This document shows, one piece after another, positions 20,371 through 30,131 of a stretch of DNA of 64,000 nt. The notes under the pieces are model-generated. The model ran no database searches. It was not told the DNA's origin and worked only from the letters and a program-made list of their open reading frames with translations. The translations under genes were made by a program, and so were the position numbers. Numbering within the stretch: position 1 is the first letter of the stretch; every line of letters begins with the position of its first letter. Location: NCBI RefSeq assembly GCF_005860775.1, contig NZ_VCHQ01000024.1, positions 248,001 to 312,000 of the forward strand, written 5' to 3'. Source of the DNA: Klebsiella indica (GTDB lineage Bacteria; Pseudomonadota; Gammaproteobacteria; Enterobacterales; Enterobacteriaceae).

Positions 20371-22349
20371 GAGCGCGAATTTCTCCTCTGTCGATGGTGT
20401 TACTCGCCATTCTATTTATCGCCGCTTTCGGGTTAACGCTTTCCAACCTCAATACGGTTTTGCCGCGAACCGCCTGGCGACAGGCGCTCTGGCGGCCGGA
20501 TATCGACAATATCGCGCAAATGCTGTTCCACTACAGCCTGCTGCCGCGGCTGGCGATATCGCTGCTGGTTGGCGCCGGGCTTGGGTTGGTCGGGGTGCTA
20601 TTCCAGCAAGTACTGCGTAACCCGCTGGCGGAGCCAACGACCCTTGGCGTGGCGACAGGGGCGCAGCTAGGGATTACGGTAACGACGCTGTGGGCGATTC
20701 CCGGCGCGCTGGCCACGCAATTTGCGGCGCTGGCAGGCGCGTGCGTGGTGGGGGCGCTGGTGTTTGGCGTCGCCTGGGGAAAACGCCTGTCACCGGTCAC
20801 CCTGATCCTGGCGGGGCTGGTGGTGAGCCTGTATTGCGGGGCGATTAACCAACTGATGGTGATTTTCCACCATGACCAGCTGCAAAGTATGTTCCTGTGG
20901 AGCACCGGAACGTTGACGCAGACCGACTGGAGCGTGGTACAGCGCCTGTGGCCGCAACTGTTGGGCGGTGGGATCCTCACGTTACTGCTCCTGCGTCCCC
21001 TGACCCTGATGGGGCTGGACGATGGCGTGGCGCGTAACCTCGGGCTGGCGCTGTCTCTGGCGCGTCTGGGGGCATTGACCCTGGCGATAGTGCTCAGTGC
21101 GCTGCTGGTTAATGCGGTGGGGATCATCGGCTTTATCGGTCTGTTTGCGCCGCTGCTGGCGAAGATGCTCGGCGCTCGCCGGTTGCTATCGCGCCTGCTG
21201 CTGGCAACCGTGATGGGCGCATTGTTACTGTGGCTCTCCGATCAGCTTATCCTGTGGCTGACCCGAGTATGGATGGAAGTTTCCACCGGTTCGGTGACCG
21301 CGTTGATTGGGGCGCCGCTACTGCTGTGGCTGTTGCCACGTCTGCGTAGTATGAGTGCCCCGGTGATGAACGGCGGCGATAACATCCGGGCTGAACGACA
21401 AAATGTGCTGGGGTTTGCGCTCGGTGGGCTACTGATCCTGCTGCTGACAATCATCGTTGCGTTGGCCTTTGGCCGTGATGCGCAAGGCTGGCACTGGGCC
21501 AGCGGTACCTTACTGGATCAACTGTTGCCCTGGCGCTGGCCGCGCATCCTGGCGGCGCTGTTTGCCGGGATGATGCTGGCGGTTGCAGGCTGTATTATTC
21601 AGCGTTTGACCGGTAACCCGATGGCCAGCCCGGAGGTACTCGGCATCAGTTCCGGCGCAGCGTTCGGCGTGGTTGTGATGCTGTTCTTTGTGCCGGGTAA
21701 TGCGTTTGGTTGGTTGCTGCCTGCCGGTAGCCTTGGGGCGGCGGCAACGCTGCTGGTTATTCTGATCGCTGCCGGGCGCGGCGGGTTTTCGCCGCATCGT
21801 ATGCTGCTGGCCGGTATGGCGTTGAGTACCGCGTTTACCATGCTGCTGATGATGCTGCAGGCCAGCGGAGACCCGAGAATGGCGCAGATCCTGACGTGGA
21901 TTTCCGGTTCAACCTACAGCGCAACGCCAGAATTAGTGGTGCGTAGCGGTATCGTGATGCTGATCCTGCTGGGGGTGTCTCCATTTTGTCGTCGCTGGCT
22001 GACGATTCTGCCATTAGGTGCTGAGACGGCGAGGGCCGTCGGGATGGCGCTGACGTGGTCGCGTATTGGATTATTGCTGTTAGCGGCATGCCTGACGGCG
22101 GCGGCAACCCTGACAATCGGCCCGCTAAGTTTCGTGGGACTGATGGCGCCGCATATTGCCCGCATGATGGGGTTCCGGCGTACGATGCCGCATATGGTGA
22201 TGTCGGGGCTGATTGGCGGAATGTTGTTAGTGTTTGCTGACTGGTGCGGGCGGATGATGATGTTTCCGTATCAGATCCCGGCTGGGCTGTTGTCGACCTT
22301 TATTGGCGCGCCGTACTTTATTTATCTGCTAAGAAATCAGCGTCGGTAG
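20367..22349 (+). CDS. fhuB: FhuB, ferric hydroxamate ABC transporter permease
   Basis: Inner-membrane channel for ferric hydroxamates. It is a fused double permease: residues 1-330 and 331-660 are two FecCD-type halves, each with about ten membrane segments. Each half repeats the pattern PRI/LA...LAVAGCIIQ...NPLAEP or NPMASP followed by LG and the coupling-helix region. The open frame extends upstream into fhuD, but the GTG at 20367 overlapping the fhuD stop gives exactly 660 residues as in E. coli and is chosen. It pairs with FhuC and receives substrate from FhuD. Confidence 0.97.
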   Translation: MRARISPLSMVLLAILFIAAFGLTLSNLNTVLPRTAWRQALWRPDIDNIAQMLFHYSLLPRLAISLLVGAGLGLVGVLFQQVLRNPLAEPTTLGVATGAQLGITVTTLWAIPGALATQFAALAGACVVGALVFGVAWGKRLSPVTLILAGLVVSLYCGAINQLMVIFHHDQLQSMFLWSTGTLTQTDWSVVQRLWPQLLGGGILTLLLLRPLTLMGLDDGVARNLGLALSLARLGALTLAIVLSALLVNAVGIIGFIGLFAPLLAKMLGARRLLSRLLLATVMGALLLWLSDQLILWLTRVWMEVSTGSVTALIGAPLLLWLLPRLRSMSAPVMNGGDNIRAERQNVLGFALGGLLILLLTIIVALAFGRDAQGWHWASGTLLDQLLPWRWPRILAALFAGMMLAVAGCIIQRLTGNPMASPEVLGISSGAAFGVVVMLFFVPGNAFGWLLPAGSLGAAATLLVILIAAGRGGFSPHRMLLAGMALSTAFTMLLMMLQASGDPRMAQILTWISGSTYSATPELVVRSGIVMLILLGVSPFCRRWLTILPLGAETARAVGMALTWSRIGLLLLAACLTAAATLTIGPLSFVGLMAPHIARMMGFRRTMPHMVMSGLIGGMLLVFADWCGRMMMFPYQIPAGLLSTFIGAPYFIYLLRNQRR

Positions 22350-22453
22350 TTTGTACCTCTCTGCACCGTAAAACCCCGATTTCAGGCCTGATGCCGTTCA
22401 CACGCAAGGAATATCAAAAATATTCTCGTATTGCCAGTGAACGGAACAGGCCA

Positions 22454-22488
22454 GGGCTATCGCTCATCTCCCGATAGCCCGGATTTTT
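22454..22488 (+). terminator. terminator after fhuB
   Basis: GGGCTATCG (22454-22462) pairs with CGATAGCCC (22472-22480), then GGATTTTTAT. The T-run is on the plus strand, so it ends the fhu operon about 105 bases after fhuB; the convergent hemL stop lies right behind it. Confidence 0.8.
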
Positions 22489-22490
22489 AT

Positions 22491-23771
22491 TTACAGCTTC
22501 GCGAAAGCGTTCCGCGCCGCGGCGATGGTATTATCAATATCTTCTTCGCTGTGGGCGATGGACATAAAGCCCGCTTCAAACGCCGACGGAGCAAGATAGA
22601 TACCTTCTTCCAGCATCAGGTGGAAGAAGCGTCTGAAACGCGCCACATCGCACTTGACCACATCCTGATAGCAGGTGACGGCTGGCGCATCGGTAAAGAA
22701 GATACCGAACATACCGCCAACGTTATTCACCACCAGCGGAATTCCGGCGTCGCCGGCGGCGTCCAGCAGACCCTGAGCCAACTGGTTAGTCAGTTCGGTA
22801 AGGGTTTCATGCACGCCTGGCTGAGCGACTTCGTTTAAGCAGGCGAAGCCCGCCGCCATCGCTATCGGATTGCCGGACAGGGTACCTGCCTGATAAACCG
22901 GCCCCGTCGGTGCCAGTGCATCCATCACTTCCCGGCGTCCGCCGAAGGCGCCGACCGGCATACCGCCGCCAATGATTTTGCCAAGACAGGTCAGATCCGG
23001 CACGACGCCGTAGTAATCCTGCGCGCCAGCCAGCGCCACGCGGAAACCGGTCATCACTTCATCAATAATCAACAGCGCGCCGAACTCGTCGCACAGTGCG
23101 CGCAGCCCCGGCAGGAACTCTGGTAGCGGCGGGACGCAGTTCATATTTCCGGCGACCGGCTCCACGATGATACAGGCGATATCCTGCGGATATTGTTCGA
23201 ACGCAGTGCGAACCGATGCCAGATCGTTATAGGTGCAGGTCAGGGTGTGTTTAGCGAAATCAGCCGGGACCCCTGGAGAGTTCGGCTGGCCGAGGGTCAG
23301 CGCGCCGGAACCGGCTTTCACCAGCAGGCAGTCGGCATGGCCGTGATAGCAGCCCTCGAATTTGATGATTTTGTCGCGGCCGGTAAAGCCGCGGGCCAGG
23401 CGAATGGCGCTCATGGTCGCTTCGGTGCCGGAGTTCACCATGCGCACCATATCCATCGTCGGAACCAGTTCGGTGACCAGCGCCGCCATTTTGACTTCCA
23501 TCTCCGTTGGCGCACCAAAACTTAGACCACGCCCGGCCGCTTCAATAACCGCGTTGCGGATTGCCGGATGATTGTGCCCCAGAACCATCGGGCCCCAGGA
23601 ACCGACATAATCGATATACGCTTTACCATCGACGTCGTAGAGATAGGCGCCGTCGGCGCGCTCGATAAACAGCGGCGTTCCGCCGACGCCGGTGAAGGCG
23701 CGTACCGGAGAGTTCACGCCGCCGGGGATGAGTTCACGCGCAGCGTTATACAGGTTTTCAGATTTGCTCAT
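22491..23771 (-). CDS. hemL: HemL, glutamate-1-semialdehyde 2,1-aminomutase
   Basis: PLP enzyme that converts glutamate 1-semialdehyde to 5-aminolevulinate, the entry to haem synthesis by the C5 pathway. Length 426 as in E. coli. The PLP-binding lysine lies in [17 protein letters not shown] near residue 265, and the aspartate pair in [12 protein letters not shown] is present. It converges on fhuB and diverges from clcA. In Salmonella the stf fimbrial operon lies between fhuB and hemL; here only 141 bp separate the stops. Confidence 0.98.
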   Translation of the reverse strand: MSKSENLYNAARELIPGGVNSPVRAFTGVGGTPLFIERADGAYLYDVDGKAYIDYVGSWGPMVLGHNHPAIRNAVIEAAGRGLSFGAPTEMEVKMAALVTELVPTMDMVRMVNSGTEATMSAIRLARGFTGRDKIIKFEGCYHGHADCLLVKAGSGALTLGQPNSPGVPADFAKHTLTCTYNDLASVRTAFEQYPQDIACIIVEPVAGNMNCVPPLPEFLPGLRALCDEFGALLIIDEVMTGFRVALAGAQDYYGVVPDLTCLGKIIGGGMPVGAFGGRREVMDALAPTGPVYQAGTLSGNPIAMAAGFACLNEVAQPGVHETLTELTNQLAQGLLDAAGDAGIPLVVNNVGGMFGIFFTDAPAVTCYQDVVKCDVARFRRFFHLMLEEGIYLAPSAFEAGFMSIAHSEEDIDNTIAAARNAFAKL

Positions 23772-23834
23772 TGCCAGGGTCCTGGTTCGTGAAAAATGTT
23801 TTGCTGGCTATTCTAAGTTATTCCCGAAAGGTTA

Positions 23835-24105
23835 TATACCCGTCATACTTCTGTTGCATGTGCCCTGGCTTCTGAGCGACTCGTCTCATCCATGAGACTC
23901 ACTCTTACGGGCCGTCGCCCGGCGACGTGCAAATCTGTTCCTGACAGATTTGTCGCTCACCCCTGTCACGCACTGGAGTACGCTCCCGGAGATTCACTGC
24001 GTCGCCGCGTGATTCCGCCTGTGGCCTCACCTCTGTGAGGCCCGCGCAAGCGCTGTTCAAAACGGTTAACCGTTTTGTCCTGCAACTCGAATTATTTAAG
24101 GTATA
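23835..24105. repeat. long ERIC element with extra hairpins (hemL-clcA gap)
   Basis: A 271-bp element bounded by TATACCC (23835-23841) and the complementary end GGTATA (24100-24105). The central segment 23955-23997 matches the ERIC core (the region to which the standard ERIC2 and ERIC1R primers correspond). Usual ERICs are about 127 bp, so this copy is double length. Extra parts are hairpins: GTCTCAT/ATGAGAC at 23883-23898, a 9-bp stem at 23930-23952, GGCCTCAC/GTGAGGCC at 24023-24042 and a 20-bp perfect palindrome centred on TTAA at 24058-24077. It fills most of the 448-bp gap between the divergent hemL and clcA starts; the remainder must hold both promoters. Confidence 0.85.
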
Positions 24106-24219
24106 AAAGCTTTGCCCAAGTGAAACAGTATGGCAATTGTGCATTTTTTTGGCGACGGAACCGATTAGTGCGGCTAAAATGCCCTCTTTCCATTTGTATT
24201 ACCAATAATTGATAATGGC

Positions 24220-25638
24220 ATGAAAGCAGAAAACCCCTCTTATGCAGAACATCAGTTTGTGCGGATTCGCCGTGGCGATGCTGTGCGGCGACTGATTCAG
24301 CGTGATAAAACGCCCCTCGCGGTCTTATTAATGGCGGCTGTAGTTGGCATCCTGGCCGGGCTGATTGGCGTCGCTTTTGAGAAAAGCGTTAACTGGGTGC
24401 AAAACATACGTATCGGTACGTTGGTTGAGGTGGCGGACCACGGTTTTTTGGTCTGGCTGCTGGCTTTTGTTTTTTCCGGCTTGCTGGCGATGGTGGGGTA
24501 TTTGCTGGTGCGTCTTTTTGCGCCGGAAGCCGGGGGCTCCGGGATCCCGGAAATTGAGGGCGCGCTGGAGGAACTGCGGCCCGTACGCTGGTGGCGCGTG
24601 CTGCCGGTAAAATTTATTGGCGGGATGGGAACGCTGGGCGCAGGTATGGTGCTGGGGCGTGAAGGGCCGATGGTGCAGCTTGGCGGCAATATCGGGCGTA
24701 TGGTGGTCGATATTTTCCGCATGCGCAGTGCGGAAGCCCGGCATACGCTGCTGGCCACCGGCGCGGCGGCCGGGCTTTCCGCCGCGTTTAACGCGCCGCT
24801 GGCCGGTATTCTGTTTATTATTGAAGAGATGCGCCCGCAGTTTCGCTACAATCTGATCTCCATTAAAGCTGTGTTTACCGGCGTGATTATGGCGACCATT
24901 GTTTATCGCATTTTTAATGGCGAGAACGCGATTATTGAAGTCGGTAAACTGAGCAATGCGCCGGTTAACACGCTGTGGCTCTATTTGATTCTGGGGATGA
25001 TTTTTGGCTGTATCGGCCCGTTGTTTAATACTCTGGTGCTGCGTACCCAGGATATGTTCCAGTATATTCATGGCGGAAATACCCGGAAGTGGGTACTGAT
25101 TGGCGGCTTGATTGGTGGATGCTGCGGCGTTCTTGGCTTTATTCAGCCAGCGGCGGCGGGAGGTGGATTTAACCTGATTCCAATTGCCGCAGAAGGCAAC
25201 TTTTCTGTTGGTTTGCTACTGTTTATTTTTATCGCCCGGGTGATTACCACGCTGCTGTGCTTCTCTTCCGGCGCGCCTGGCGGTATCTTTGCGCCGATGC
25301 TGGCGCTGGGGACGCTGTTGGGAACGGCATTCGGTATGGCTGCGATGCCGCTGTTTCCGGCGTATCATCTGGATGCGGGAACCTTTGCCATCGCCGGCAT
25401 GGGGGCATTGCTTGCAGCCTCGGTACGTGCGCCATTGACCGGTATTGTGCTGGTGCTGGAGATGACCGACAACTATCAGCTCATTTTGCCAATGATTATT
25501 ACCTGTCTCGGCGCAACACTATTGGCGCAGTTCCTCGGCGGCAAGCCTTTATACTCGACAATTCTGCAGCGTACTCTGGCGAAACAAGAGGCTGAACAGG
25601 CAGCAAAGGCGCAGCCGGTCGGTGGGGAGAATACTTGA
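24220..25638 (+). CDS. clcA: ClcA, H+/Cl- exchange transporter
   Basis: Inner-membrane CLC antiporter exchanging two chloride for one proton; in E. coli it supports extreme acid resistance. The 472-residue protein has the selectivity motifs GSGIPEIEG near residue 106, GREGPMVQ (gating Glu148), the proton-path Glu203 in [17 protein letters not shown] near 355, and the C-terminal region with Tyr445. The start ATG follows a weak ribosome site. Upstream lies the long ERIC element; downstream erpA follows in the same direction. Confidence 0.97.
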   Translation: MKAENPSYAEHQFVRIRRGDAVRRLIQRDKTPLAVLLMAAVVGILAGLIGVAFEKSVNWVQNIRIGTLVEVADHGFLVWLLAFVFSGLLAMVGYLLVRLFAPEAGGSGIPEIEGALEELRPVRWWRVLPVKFIGGMGTLGAGMVLGREGPMVQLGGNIGRMVVDIFRMRSAEARHTLLATGAAAGLSAAFNAPLAGILFIIEEMRPQFRYNLISIKAVFTGVIMATIVYRIFNGENAIIEVGKLSNAPVNTLWLYLILGMIFGCIGPLFNTLVLRTQDMFQYIHGGNTRKWVLIGGLIGGCCGVLGFIQPAAAGGGFNLIPIAAEGNFSVGLLLFIFIARVITTLLCFSSGAPGGIFAPMLALGTLLGTAFGMAAMPLFPAYHLDAGTFAIAGMGALLAASVRAPLTGIVLVLEMTDNYQLILPMIITCLGATLLAQFLGGKPLYSTILQRTLAKQEAEQAAKAQPVGGENT

Positions 25639-25663
25639 ACGAATTACTCGGGTATTGGATAAT
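25635..25663 (+). promoter_or_regulatory. candidate erpA promoter
   Basis: TTGAAC (25635-25640, overlapping the clcA stop) and GATAAT (25658-25663) are 17 bases apart. A hairpin GACCGG/CCGGTC (25673-25696) follows. E. coli erpA is controlled by IscR, but I could not identify a convincing IscR site by eye. Confidence 0.4.
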
Positions 25664-25719
25664 GGCTCAAAAGACCGGGTCATTCTTTAACCGGTCAGAA
25701 GTATCAATGGGAGCATAAA

Positions 25720-26064
25720 ATGAGTGATGATGTAGCGTTGCCGCTTGAGTTTACCGACGCCGCAGCGATAAAAGTAAAAGATCTGATTGCGGATGAAGAT
25801 AATCCGAACCTGAAGCTGCGGGTGTATATCACCGGTGGTGGTTGCAGCGGTTTCCAGTACGGTTTTACCTTTGACGATCAGGTTAACGATGGGGATATGA
25901 CTATCGAGAAGCAGGGGGTTGGCCTGGTGGTTGATCCAATGAGCCTGCAGTATCTGGTCGGCGGTTCCGTCGATTATACTGAAGGCCTTGAAGGGTCGCG
26001 TTTTATCGTCACTAACCCGAATGCGAAAAGCACCTGCGGCTGTGGGTCTTCGTTCAGCATCTGA
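25720..26064 (+). CDS. erpA: ErpA, A-type iron-sulfur carrier protein
   Basis: Delivers Fe-S clusters to target enzymes, including the isoprenoid enzymes IspG and IspH. Length 114 as in E. coli. The three cluster ligands Cys42, Cys106 and Cys108 are present in GGGCSGFQ and STCGCGSSF. An AATGGGAGCAT leader precedes the ATG. Its role links to dxr and uppS further along the window through the isoprenoid pathway. Confidence 0.98.
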   Translation: MSDDVALPLEFTDAAAIKVKDLIADEDNPNLKLRVYITGGGCSGFQYGFTFDDQVNDGDMTIEKQGVGLVVDPMSLQYLVGGSVDYTEGLEGSRFIVTNPNAKSTCGCGSSFSI

Positions 26065-26072
26065 TACTTGCC

Positions 26073-26094
26073 CCGGCGGATATTCCTCCGCCGG
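26073..26094. terminator. hairpin between convergent erpA and yadS
   Basis: CCGGCGGA (26073-26080) and TCCGCCGG (26087-26094) with a 6-base loop sit in the 39-bp gap between the two stops. It could end either transcript. T-runs are short on both sides. Confidence 0.65.
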
Positions 26095-26103
26095 AGAAGA
26101 TTT

Positions 26104-26727
26104 TCAGCGCCCGTTCTCATCAAGCGCAAAAGTTGGCAGCTTCAGGTGCCAACGAATTGCCGCCAGTCGAATTGTCAGTGTAACGACCATTCCGGTCATT
26201 GCCGCATTTTCTAGCGGAACATGAAAGATGTAATACGCCGTTGCGTGTACGATACCGCCGATGATGCAGGCCGTGGCGTAGATTTCCGTGCGCAGAATCA
26301 TCGGGATTTCACGCGCCAGCACATCGCGGATAATCCCACCGCCGACGCCGGTAACCACGCCCATACAGACGGCCACTAATGGCCCGCTATGGGCAAGAAA
26401 CGCTTTGTTGACGCCAATGCCGACAAATACCGCCAGGCCGACGGCATCCAGTACCGGCAGCACCCATTTAGGTAACCGACGCGGCTGGCGAACCAGCAGG
26501 ATAGTGAGCATACTGGTGACCATCGCCACCACCAGGTCGGTGGGATCTTTTACCCAAAATACCGGCCCGTTAGCGAGGGCCATATCGCGAATCGTGCCGC
26601 CGCCCACTGCGGTGACCACGCCTAATACCAGCACGCCGAAAGGGTCCATACGCAGCTTTCCGGCCAGCAGGACGCCGGAGATGGCAAATACGGCAGTGCC
26701 AATAATATCGAGCCAATAGACAAGCAT
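26104..26727 (-). CDS. yadS: YadS, UPF0126 / TRIC-like membrane protein
   Basis: Inner-membrane protein of 207 residues with about seven hydrophobic segments. It contains two copies of the UPF0126 repeat, each with the glycine-rich motif GGGTIRD (near residue 43) or GGGIIRD (near 128). Family members relate structurally to TRIC cation channels, and a YicG homologue has been linked to glycine transport; YadS itself has no settled function. It is convergent with erpA and followed upstream by a 144-bp repeat. Confidence 0.92.
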   Translation of the reverse strand: MLVYWLDIIGTAVFAISGVLLAGKLRMDPFGVLVLGVVTAVGGGTIRDMALANGPVFWVKDPTDLVVAMVTSMLTILLVRQPRRLPKWVLPVLDAVGLAVFVGIGVNKAFLAHSGPLVAVCMGVVTGVGGGIIRDVLAREIPMILRTEIYATACIIGGIVHATAYYIFHVPLENAAMTGMVVTLTIRLAAIRWHLKLPTFALDENGR

Positions 26728-26743
26728 CGTTAGTTTCCACTTA

Positions 26744-26887
26744 GAGCCTATCCCATTAGGCTATTTTATTTGCCATTTTGGCCTCAGGCAGCGCTCACAA
26801 TCCTCACGTACTGCATGTACACTCCGGTTGTTCCGCGCTGTGCGTGTCCAAACTGGCTGCAACAATTACGCCTACCGGGATAGGCTC
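26744..26887. repeat. 144-bp element with 18-bp terminal inverted repeats
   Basis: The left end GAGCCTATCCCATTAGGC (26744-26761) and right end GCCTACCGGGATAGGCTC (26870-26887) are inverted repeats matching at 16 of 18 positions, the outer 11 perfectly. The element occupies most of the 182-bp yadS-btuF gap and holds no open frame. Its size and ends are those of a miniature inverted-repeat element; it may belong to a known enterobacterial repeat family, which I cannot confirm. Confidence 0.7.
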
Positions 26888-26909
26888 CTGACACCTGGTT
26901 AGCAGGTGA

Positions 26910-27707
26910 TTATTTTATCTGCTCAAGCGCCGTACAGAGTTGTTTTGCGGCGAGGATAATACGTGGACTTGCCCGTTCAAACCAGTCGCCATGTAGCGCA
27001 ATAAGCGAAATTTTTAACTGATTCCGCCAGAAGCGGGCAACGGCGGGAAGTTCACTGGCGTCGCCAGCAATGACAATCGCCTGAGGTTGCCTTGCCAGCA
27101 CCTGTTCACGGCTGACCTGCGGCCAGGGGACCCGGCTGCCGGCAAAAATGTTTTCTCCTCCACACAGCGTCAGCACCTGATCCTGAATCGATCCTTTGCT
27201 GCTGGTAAAGAGAGGGTTAGCTCCGAACTGTAAAAACACGCGTTTTTTGGGCGTTCTGGCATAGCGGGCTTTCAGCGTCAGGTACGCCTCTTCCATCTTC
27301 TGCGCCGCCTGTCGCGCTTTTTCTGGCTGCGGGCTCCACTGCGCCAGTTGACGAAGCGTGGCAATGATGTCTTCGATGGTCGAAGTCTTGACCCAGATAA
27401 CCTTAATCCCAAGCGAGCTTAGCTGGTTGACCTGTCGTTCCGCGTTGCCGCCGCGCCACGCCAGCACCATGTCCGGTTTGAGTGCGACGATGCGTTCCAG
27501 ATTCATTCCCTGCCAGCTGGAAACCTGCTCTATCTTTGCGGCTTCGGGAGGGTAATCGGAATAGCTACTCACGCCAACAGGCGTAATGCCGGCAGCAAAT
27601 GCCAGTTCGGTATTGGCGGGAGAGAGGGTAATCACTCGCGGCGCGGCGAATAGCCACGCCGGAACCAGCAGCAGAACGGCAAGCGCTGTTTTAAACGACT
27701 TAACCAC
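26910..27707 (-). CDS. btuF: BtuF, periplasmic vitamin B12-binding protein
   Basis: Binding protein that passes cobalamin to the BtuCD importer in the inner membrane. The 265-residue precursor has a signal peptide ending in LFAAP (cleavage near residue 21), and the conserved [16 protein letters not shown] and SYSDYPP segments of the family. Two acidic patches of the type that dock BtuC (for example around [10 protein letters not shown]) are recognisable. Start is GTG at 27707, overlapping the last 8 bases of mtnN, so it is coupled to mtnN. The btuC and btuD genes are not in the window. Confidence 0.96.
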   Translation of the reverse strand: MVKSFKTALAVLLLVPAWLFAAPRVITLSPANTELAFAAGITPVGVSSYSDYPPEAAKIEQVSSWQGMNLERIVALKPDMVLAWRGGNAERQVNQLSSLGIKVIWVKTSTIEDIIATLRQLAQWSPQPEKARQAAQKMEEAYLTLKARYARTPKKRVFLQFGANPLFTSSKGSIQDQVLTLCGGENIFAGSRVPWPQVSREQVLARQPQAIVIAGDASELPAVARFWRNQLKISLIALHGDWFERASPRIILAAKQLCTALEQIK

Positions 27708-28398
27708 GGGACAGGTGCTGCACCAGGTTTTCCACCATCAGGGTGGACTGCTTAGCGGCGACGGCGAGGAATTCATCGAAACTCAGATGAGACTGCTGAT
27801 CGGCAACATCGGAGATGGCGCGAACGACAACAAAGGGCACACCGTAGCTGTGGCAGACATGTGCGATGGCGGTCGCTTCCATTTCTACCGCGACGGCCTG
27901 CGGGAAATGGTGACGGATTTTGGCCAAACCCGTGGAGCCGTTGATAAAGGCGTCGCCGCTGACAATCAGGCCGCGTACCGCGTTAAGGTTCAGCGCTTTG
28001 ATGCAGGTTTCCGCGGCGGCAATCAGTTTTTCGTCGGCGTTGAAACCAACAGGGCAGCCCGGCAGTTGACCATACTCATAGCCAAACGCGGTGACGTCGG
28101 CATCATGGTAGCGCGTTTCGTCGGAGACAACGATATCACCAACCTTCAGGGTCGACGCCAGACCGCCTGCTGAGCCGGTATTAATAACCACATCTGGTTT
28201 ACAGTGTTCCATCAGCAGAGTCGCTCCCATGGCGGCGGCAACTTTACCAATACCCGATTTCAGTAGCGCGACATCGGCGCCCTGAAGCTGGCCGGTGTAG
28301 ATTTCGCTGCCGCCGATAGCGATAGTCTGACGGTTGTCGATTTTGTCGCGCAGGAGGGTAACTTCTTCTTCCATAGCGCCAATAATGCCGATTTTCAT
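27700..28398 (-). CDS. mtnN: MtnN (Pfs), MTA/SAH nucleosidase
   Basis: Hydrolyses 5'-methylthioadenosine, S-adenosylhomocysteine and 5'-deoxyadenosine, clearing by-products of S-adenosylmethionine use and feeding AI-2 synthesis. Length 232. Catalytic Glu12 (MEEE), the ribose-binding segment [12 protein letters not shown] near residue 172 and catalytic Asp in RAISDVAD near 197 are intact. It diverges from dgt with an 83-bp gap and overlaps btuF downstream. Confidence 0.98.
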   Translation of the reverse strand: MKIGIIGAMEEEVTLLRDKIDNRQTIAIGGSEIYTGQLQGADVALLKSGIGKVAAAMGATLLMEHCKPDVVINTGSAGGLASTLKVGDIVVSDETRYHDADVTAFGYEYGQLPGCPVGFNADEKLIAAAETCIKALNLNAVRGLIVSGDAFINGSTGLAKIRHHFPQAVAVEMEATAIAHVCHSYGVPFVVVRAISDVADQQSHLSFDEFLAVAAKQSTLMVENLVQHLSRG

Positions 28399-28481
28399 AG
28401 ATTTACTCGCGATGTGTGGGTTTTAACGGCATAGTCTATCATGCGCTTAGAAGGAAACGTATTGCTCGCTCGGGGGAGATC

Positions 28482-29996
28482 ATGGCAAAGATTGATTTTC
28501 GCAATAAGATTAACTGGCATCGCCGCTACCGTTCACCGCAAGGGGTCAAAACGGAGCATGAAATCCTGCGCATTTTTGAAAGCGATCGCGGGCGTATCAT
28601 CAATTCACCGGCGATCCGTCGATTGCAGCAAAAAACCCAGGTTTTTCCGCTGGAGCGTAATGCAGCGGTGCGTACGCGTCTCACCCACTCCCTTGAGGTC
28701 CAGCAGGTTGGGCGCTACATCGCTAAAGAGGTGCTGAGTCGTCTGAAAGAGCAAAAGCTGCTCGAGAGCTATGGGCTGGATGAGCTCACCGGGCCGTTCG
28801 AAAGTATCGTCGAGATGGCCTGCCTGATGCACGATATTGGCAATCCGCCATTTGGTCATTTTGGTGAGGCGGCGATTAATGACTGGTTCAGCCAGCGGCT
28901 GTTTCCCGGCGATGCGGCCAGCCAGCCATTAACGGACGATCGCTGCGTGGTTGAGGTGCTGCGTTTGCTGGAAGGGGAGAGCCCGTTGAATGACTTACGC
29001 CGTAAAGTTCGCCAGGATTTATGTTGGTTTGAAGGAAATGCGCAGAGTATTCGTTTAGTTCATACCCTGATGCGTATGAATCTGACCTGGGCGCAGGTAG
29101 GCTGTATTTTAAAATATACTCGTCCGGCATGGTGGCGCGGCGAACCGCCGGTTAGCCATAATTATTTAATGAAGAAGCCTGGTTATTATTTAGCCGAAGA
29201 AGAGTATGTCGCGAGGTTGCGTAAAGAACTTGATCTGGCCCCTTACAATCGATTCCCGTTAACCTGGATTATGGAAGCGGCGGATGACATCTCATATTGT
29301 GTCGCCGATCTTGAGGACGCGGTAGAAAAACGGATCTTCAGCGTGGAACAGCTTTATCAACATTTGTATGATGCCTGGGGCGTTCACGAAAAAGGTTCTC
29401 TGTTTAATCAAATTGTCGAAAATGCCTGGGAAAAATCGCGTGCGAATTCTCTTAGTCGAGGCACTGAAGATCAATTCTTTATGTATTTACGGGTCAATAC
29501 GCTGAATAGGCTGGCGCCATATGCGGCCCGTAGATTTATTGATAACTTGCCGAGAATTTTTCACGGCGATTTTAATCACGCGCTGCTTGAGGATGATAGT
29601 GACTGCAGTCAGTTGCTTGAACTTTATAAAAATGTCGCAGTGAAACATGTGTTTAGTCATCCTGATGTTGAGCAGCTGGAATTGCAGGGCTACCGCGTTA
29701 TTAGTGGTTTGTTAGATATTTACCAGCCGCTGCTCAAATTATCGCTGGATGAGTTCAGTCTGCTGGTGGAAAAAGAGCGGGTGCGAAGCTTACCCATCGC
29801 ATCACGCCTGTTGCAGAAACTTTCAGCCCGTCATCGGCTGGCTTATGTCGAAGCCGTAAATAAGATCCCGCGTGACAGCAAAGAATTTCCGGTGATGGAA
29901 TATTATTATCGCTGCCGTCTCATTCAGGACTATATCAGCGGGATGACTGATTTGTACGCATGGGATGAATATCGACGACTGATGGCCGTGGAATAA
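28482..29996 (+). CDS. dgt: Dgt, dGTP triphosphohydrolase
   Basis: Cuts dGTP to deoxyguanosine and triphosphate, affecting nucleotide pools and DNA protection. The 504-residue protein is an HD-domain enzyme: the metal ligands are the His in [10 protein letters not shown] near residue 69, HD in [15 protein letters not shown] near 117, and the later Asp in [17 protein letters not shown]. The ATG at 28482 behind GGGGGAGAT replaces an upstream in-frame codon at 28416 in the mtnN-dgt promoter gap. The middle of the gene (about 29100-29700) has more A/T-ending codons and more amino-acid differences from E. coli than its neighbours. Confidence 0.97.
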   Translation: MAKIDFRNKINWHRRYRSPQGVKTEHEILRIFESDRGRIINSPAIRRLQQKTQVFPLERNAAVRTRLTHSLEVQQVGRYIAKEVLSRLKEQKLLESYGLDELTGPFESIVEMACLMHDIGNPPFGHFGEAAINDWFSQRLFPGDAASQPLTDDRCVVEVLRLLEGESPLNDLRRKVRQDLCWFEGNAQSIRLVHTLMRMNLTWAQVGCILKYTRPAWWRGEPPVSHNYLMKKPGYYLAEEEYVARLRKELDLAPYNRFPLTWIMEAADDISYCVADLEDAVEKRIFSVEQLYQHLYDAWGVHEKGSLFNQIVENAWEKSRANSLSRGTEDQFFMYLRVNTLNRLAPYAARRFIDNLPRIFHGDFNHALLEDDSDCSQLLELYKNVAVKHVFSHPDVEQLELQGYRVISGLLDIYQPLLKLSLDEFSLLVEKERVRSLPIASRLLQKLSARHRLAYVEAVNKIPRDSKEFPVMEYYYRCRLIQDYISGMTDLYAWDEYRRLMAVE

Positions 29997-30053
29997 GCAT
30001 GAGTTTTGTAAAGACGGACAATAAATTTTTACTTTTTGCCGAAACATCATGCC

Positions 30054-30081
30054 GGAACTTCGCGCTATAAAATGACTCTGA
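30054..30081 (+). promoter_or_regulatory. sigma-E promoter of degP
   Basis: GGAACTT at 30054-30060 and TCTGA at 30077-30081 are exactly 16 bases apart, the RpoE consensus as in E. coli degP, 51 bases ahead of the start codon. A GTAAA half-site at 30008-30012 lies where CpxR acts in E. coli; I did not find a clear second half. Confidence 0.9.
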
Positions 30082-30131
30082 TAGTCACGTACACAGCAAC
30101 TATTCATTATCTGAAATCGAGATTGAAACAT

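Noticed and set aside
22431-22838. 135-codon plus-strand frame over the hemL 3' end
   Set aside because: Antisense to conserved HemL sequence; no independent support.
23905-24144. 79-codon minus-strand frame in the hemL-clcA gap
   Set aside because: Lies entirely within the ERIC-type repeat; open frames in such elements are incidental.
30036-30131. earlier in-frame start for degP
   Set aside because: It lies at or before the sigma-E promoter elements, so it could not be on the main transcript; the signal peptide begins at 30132.
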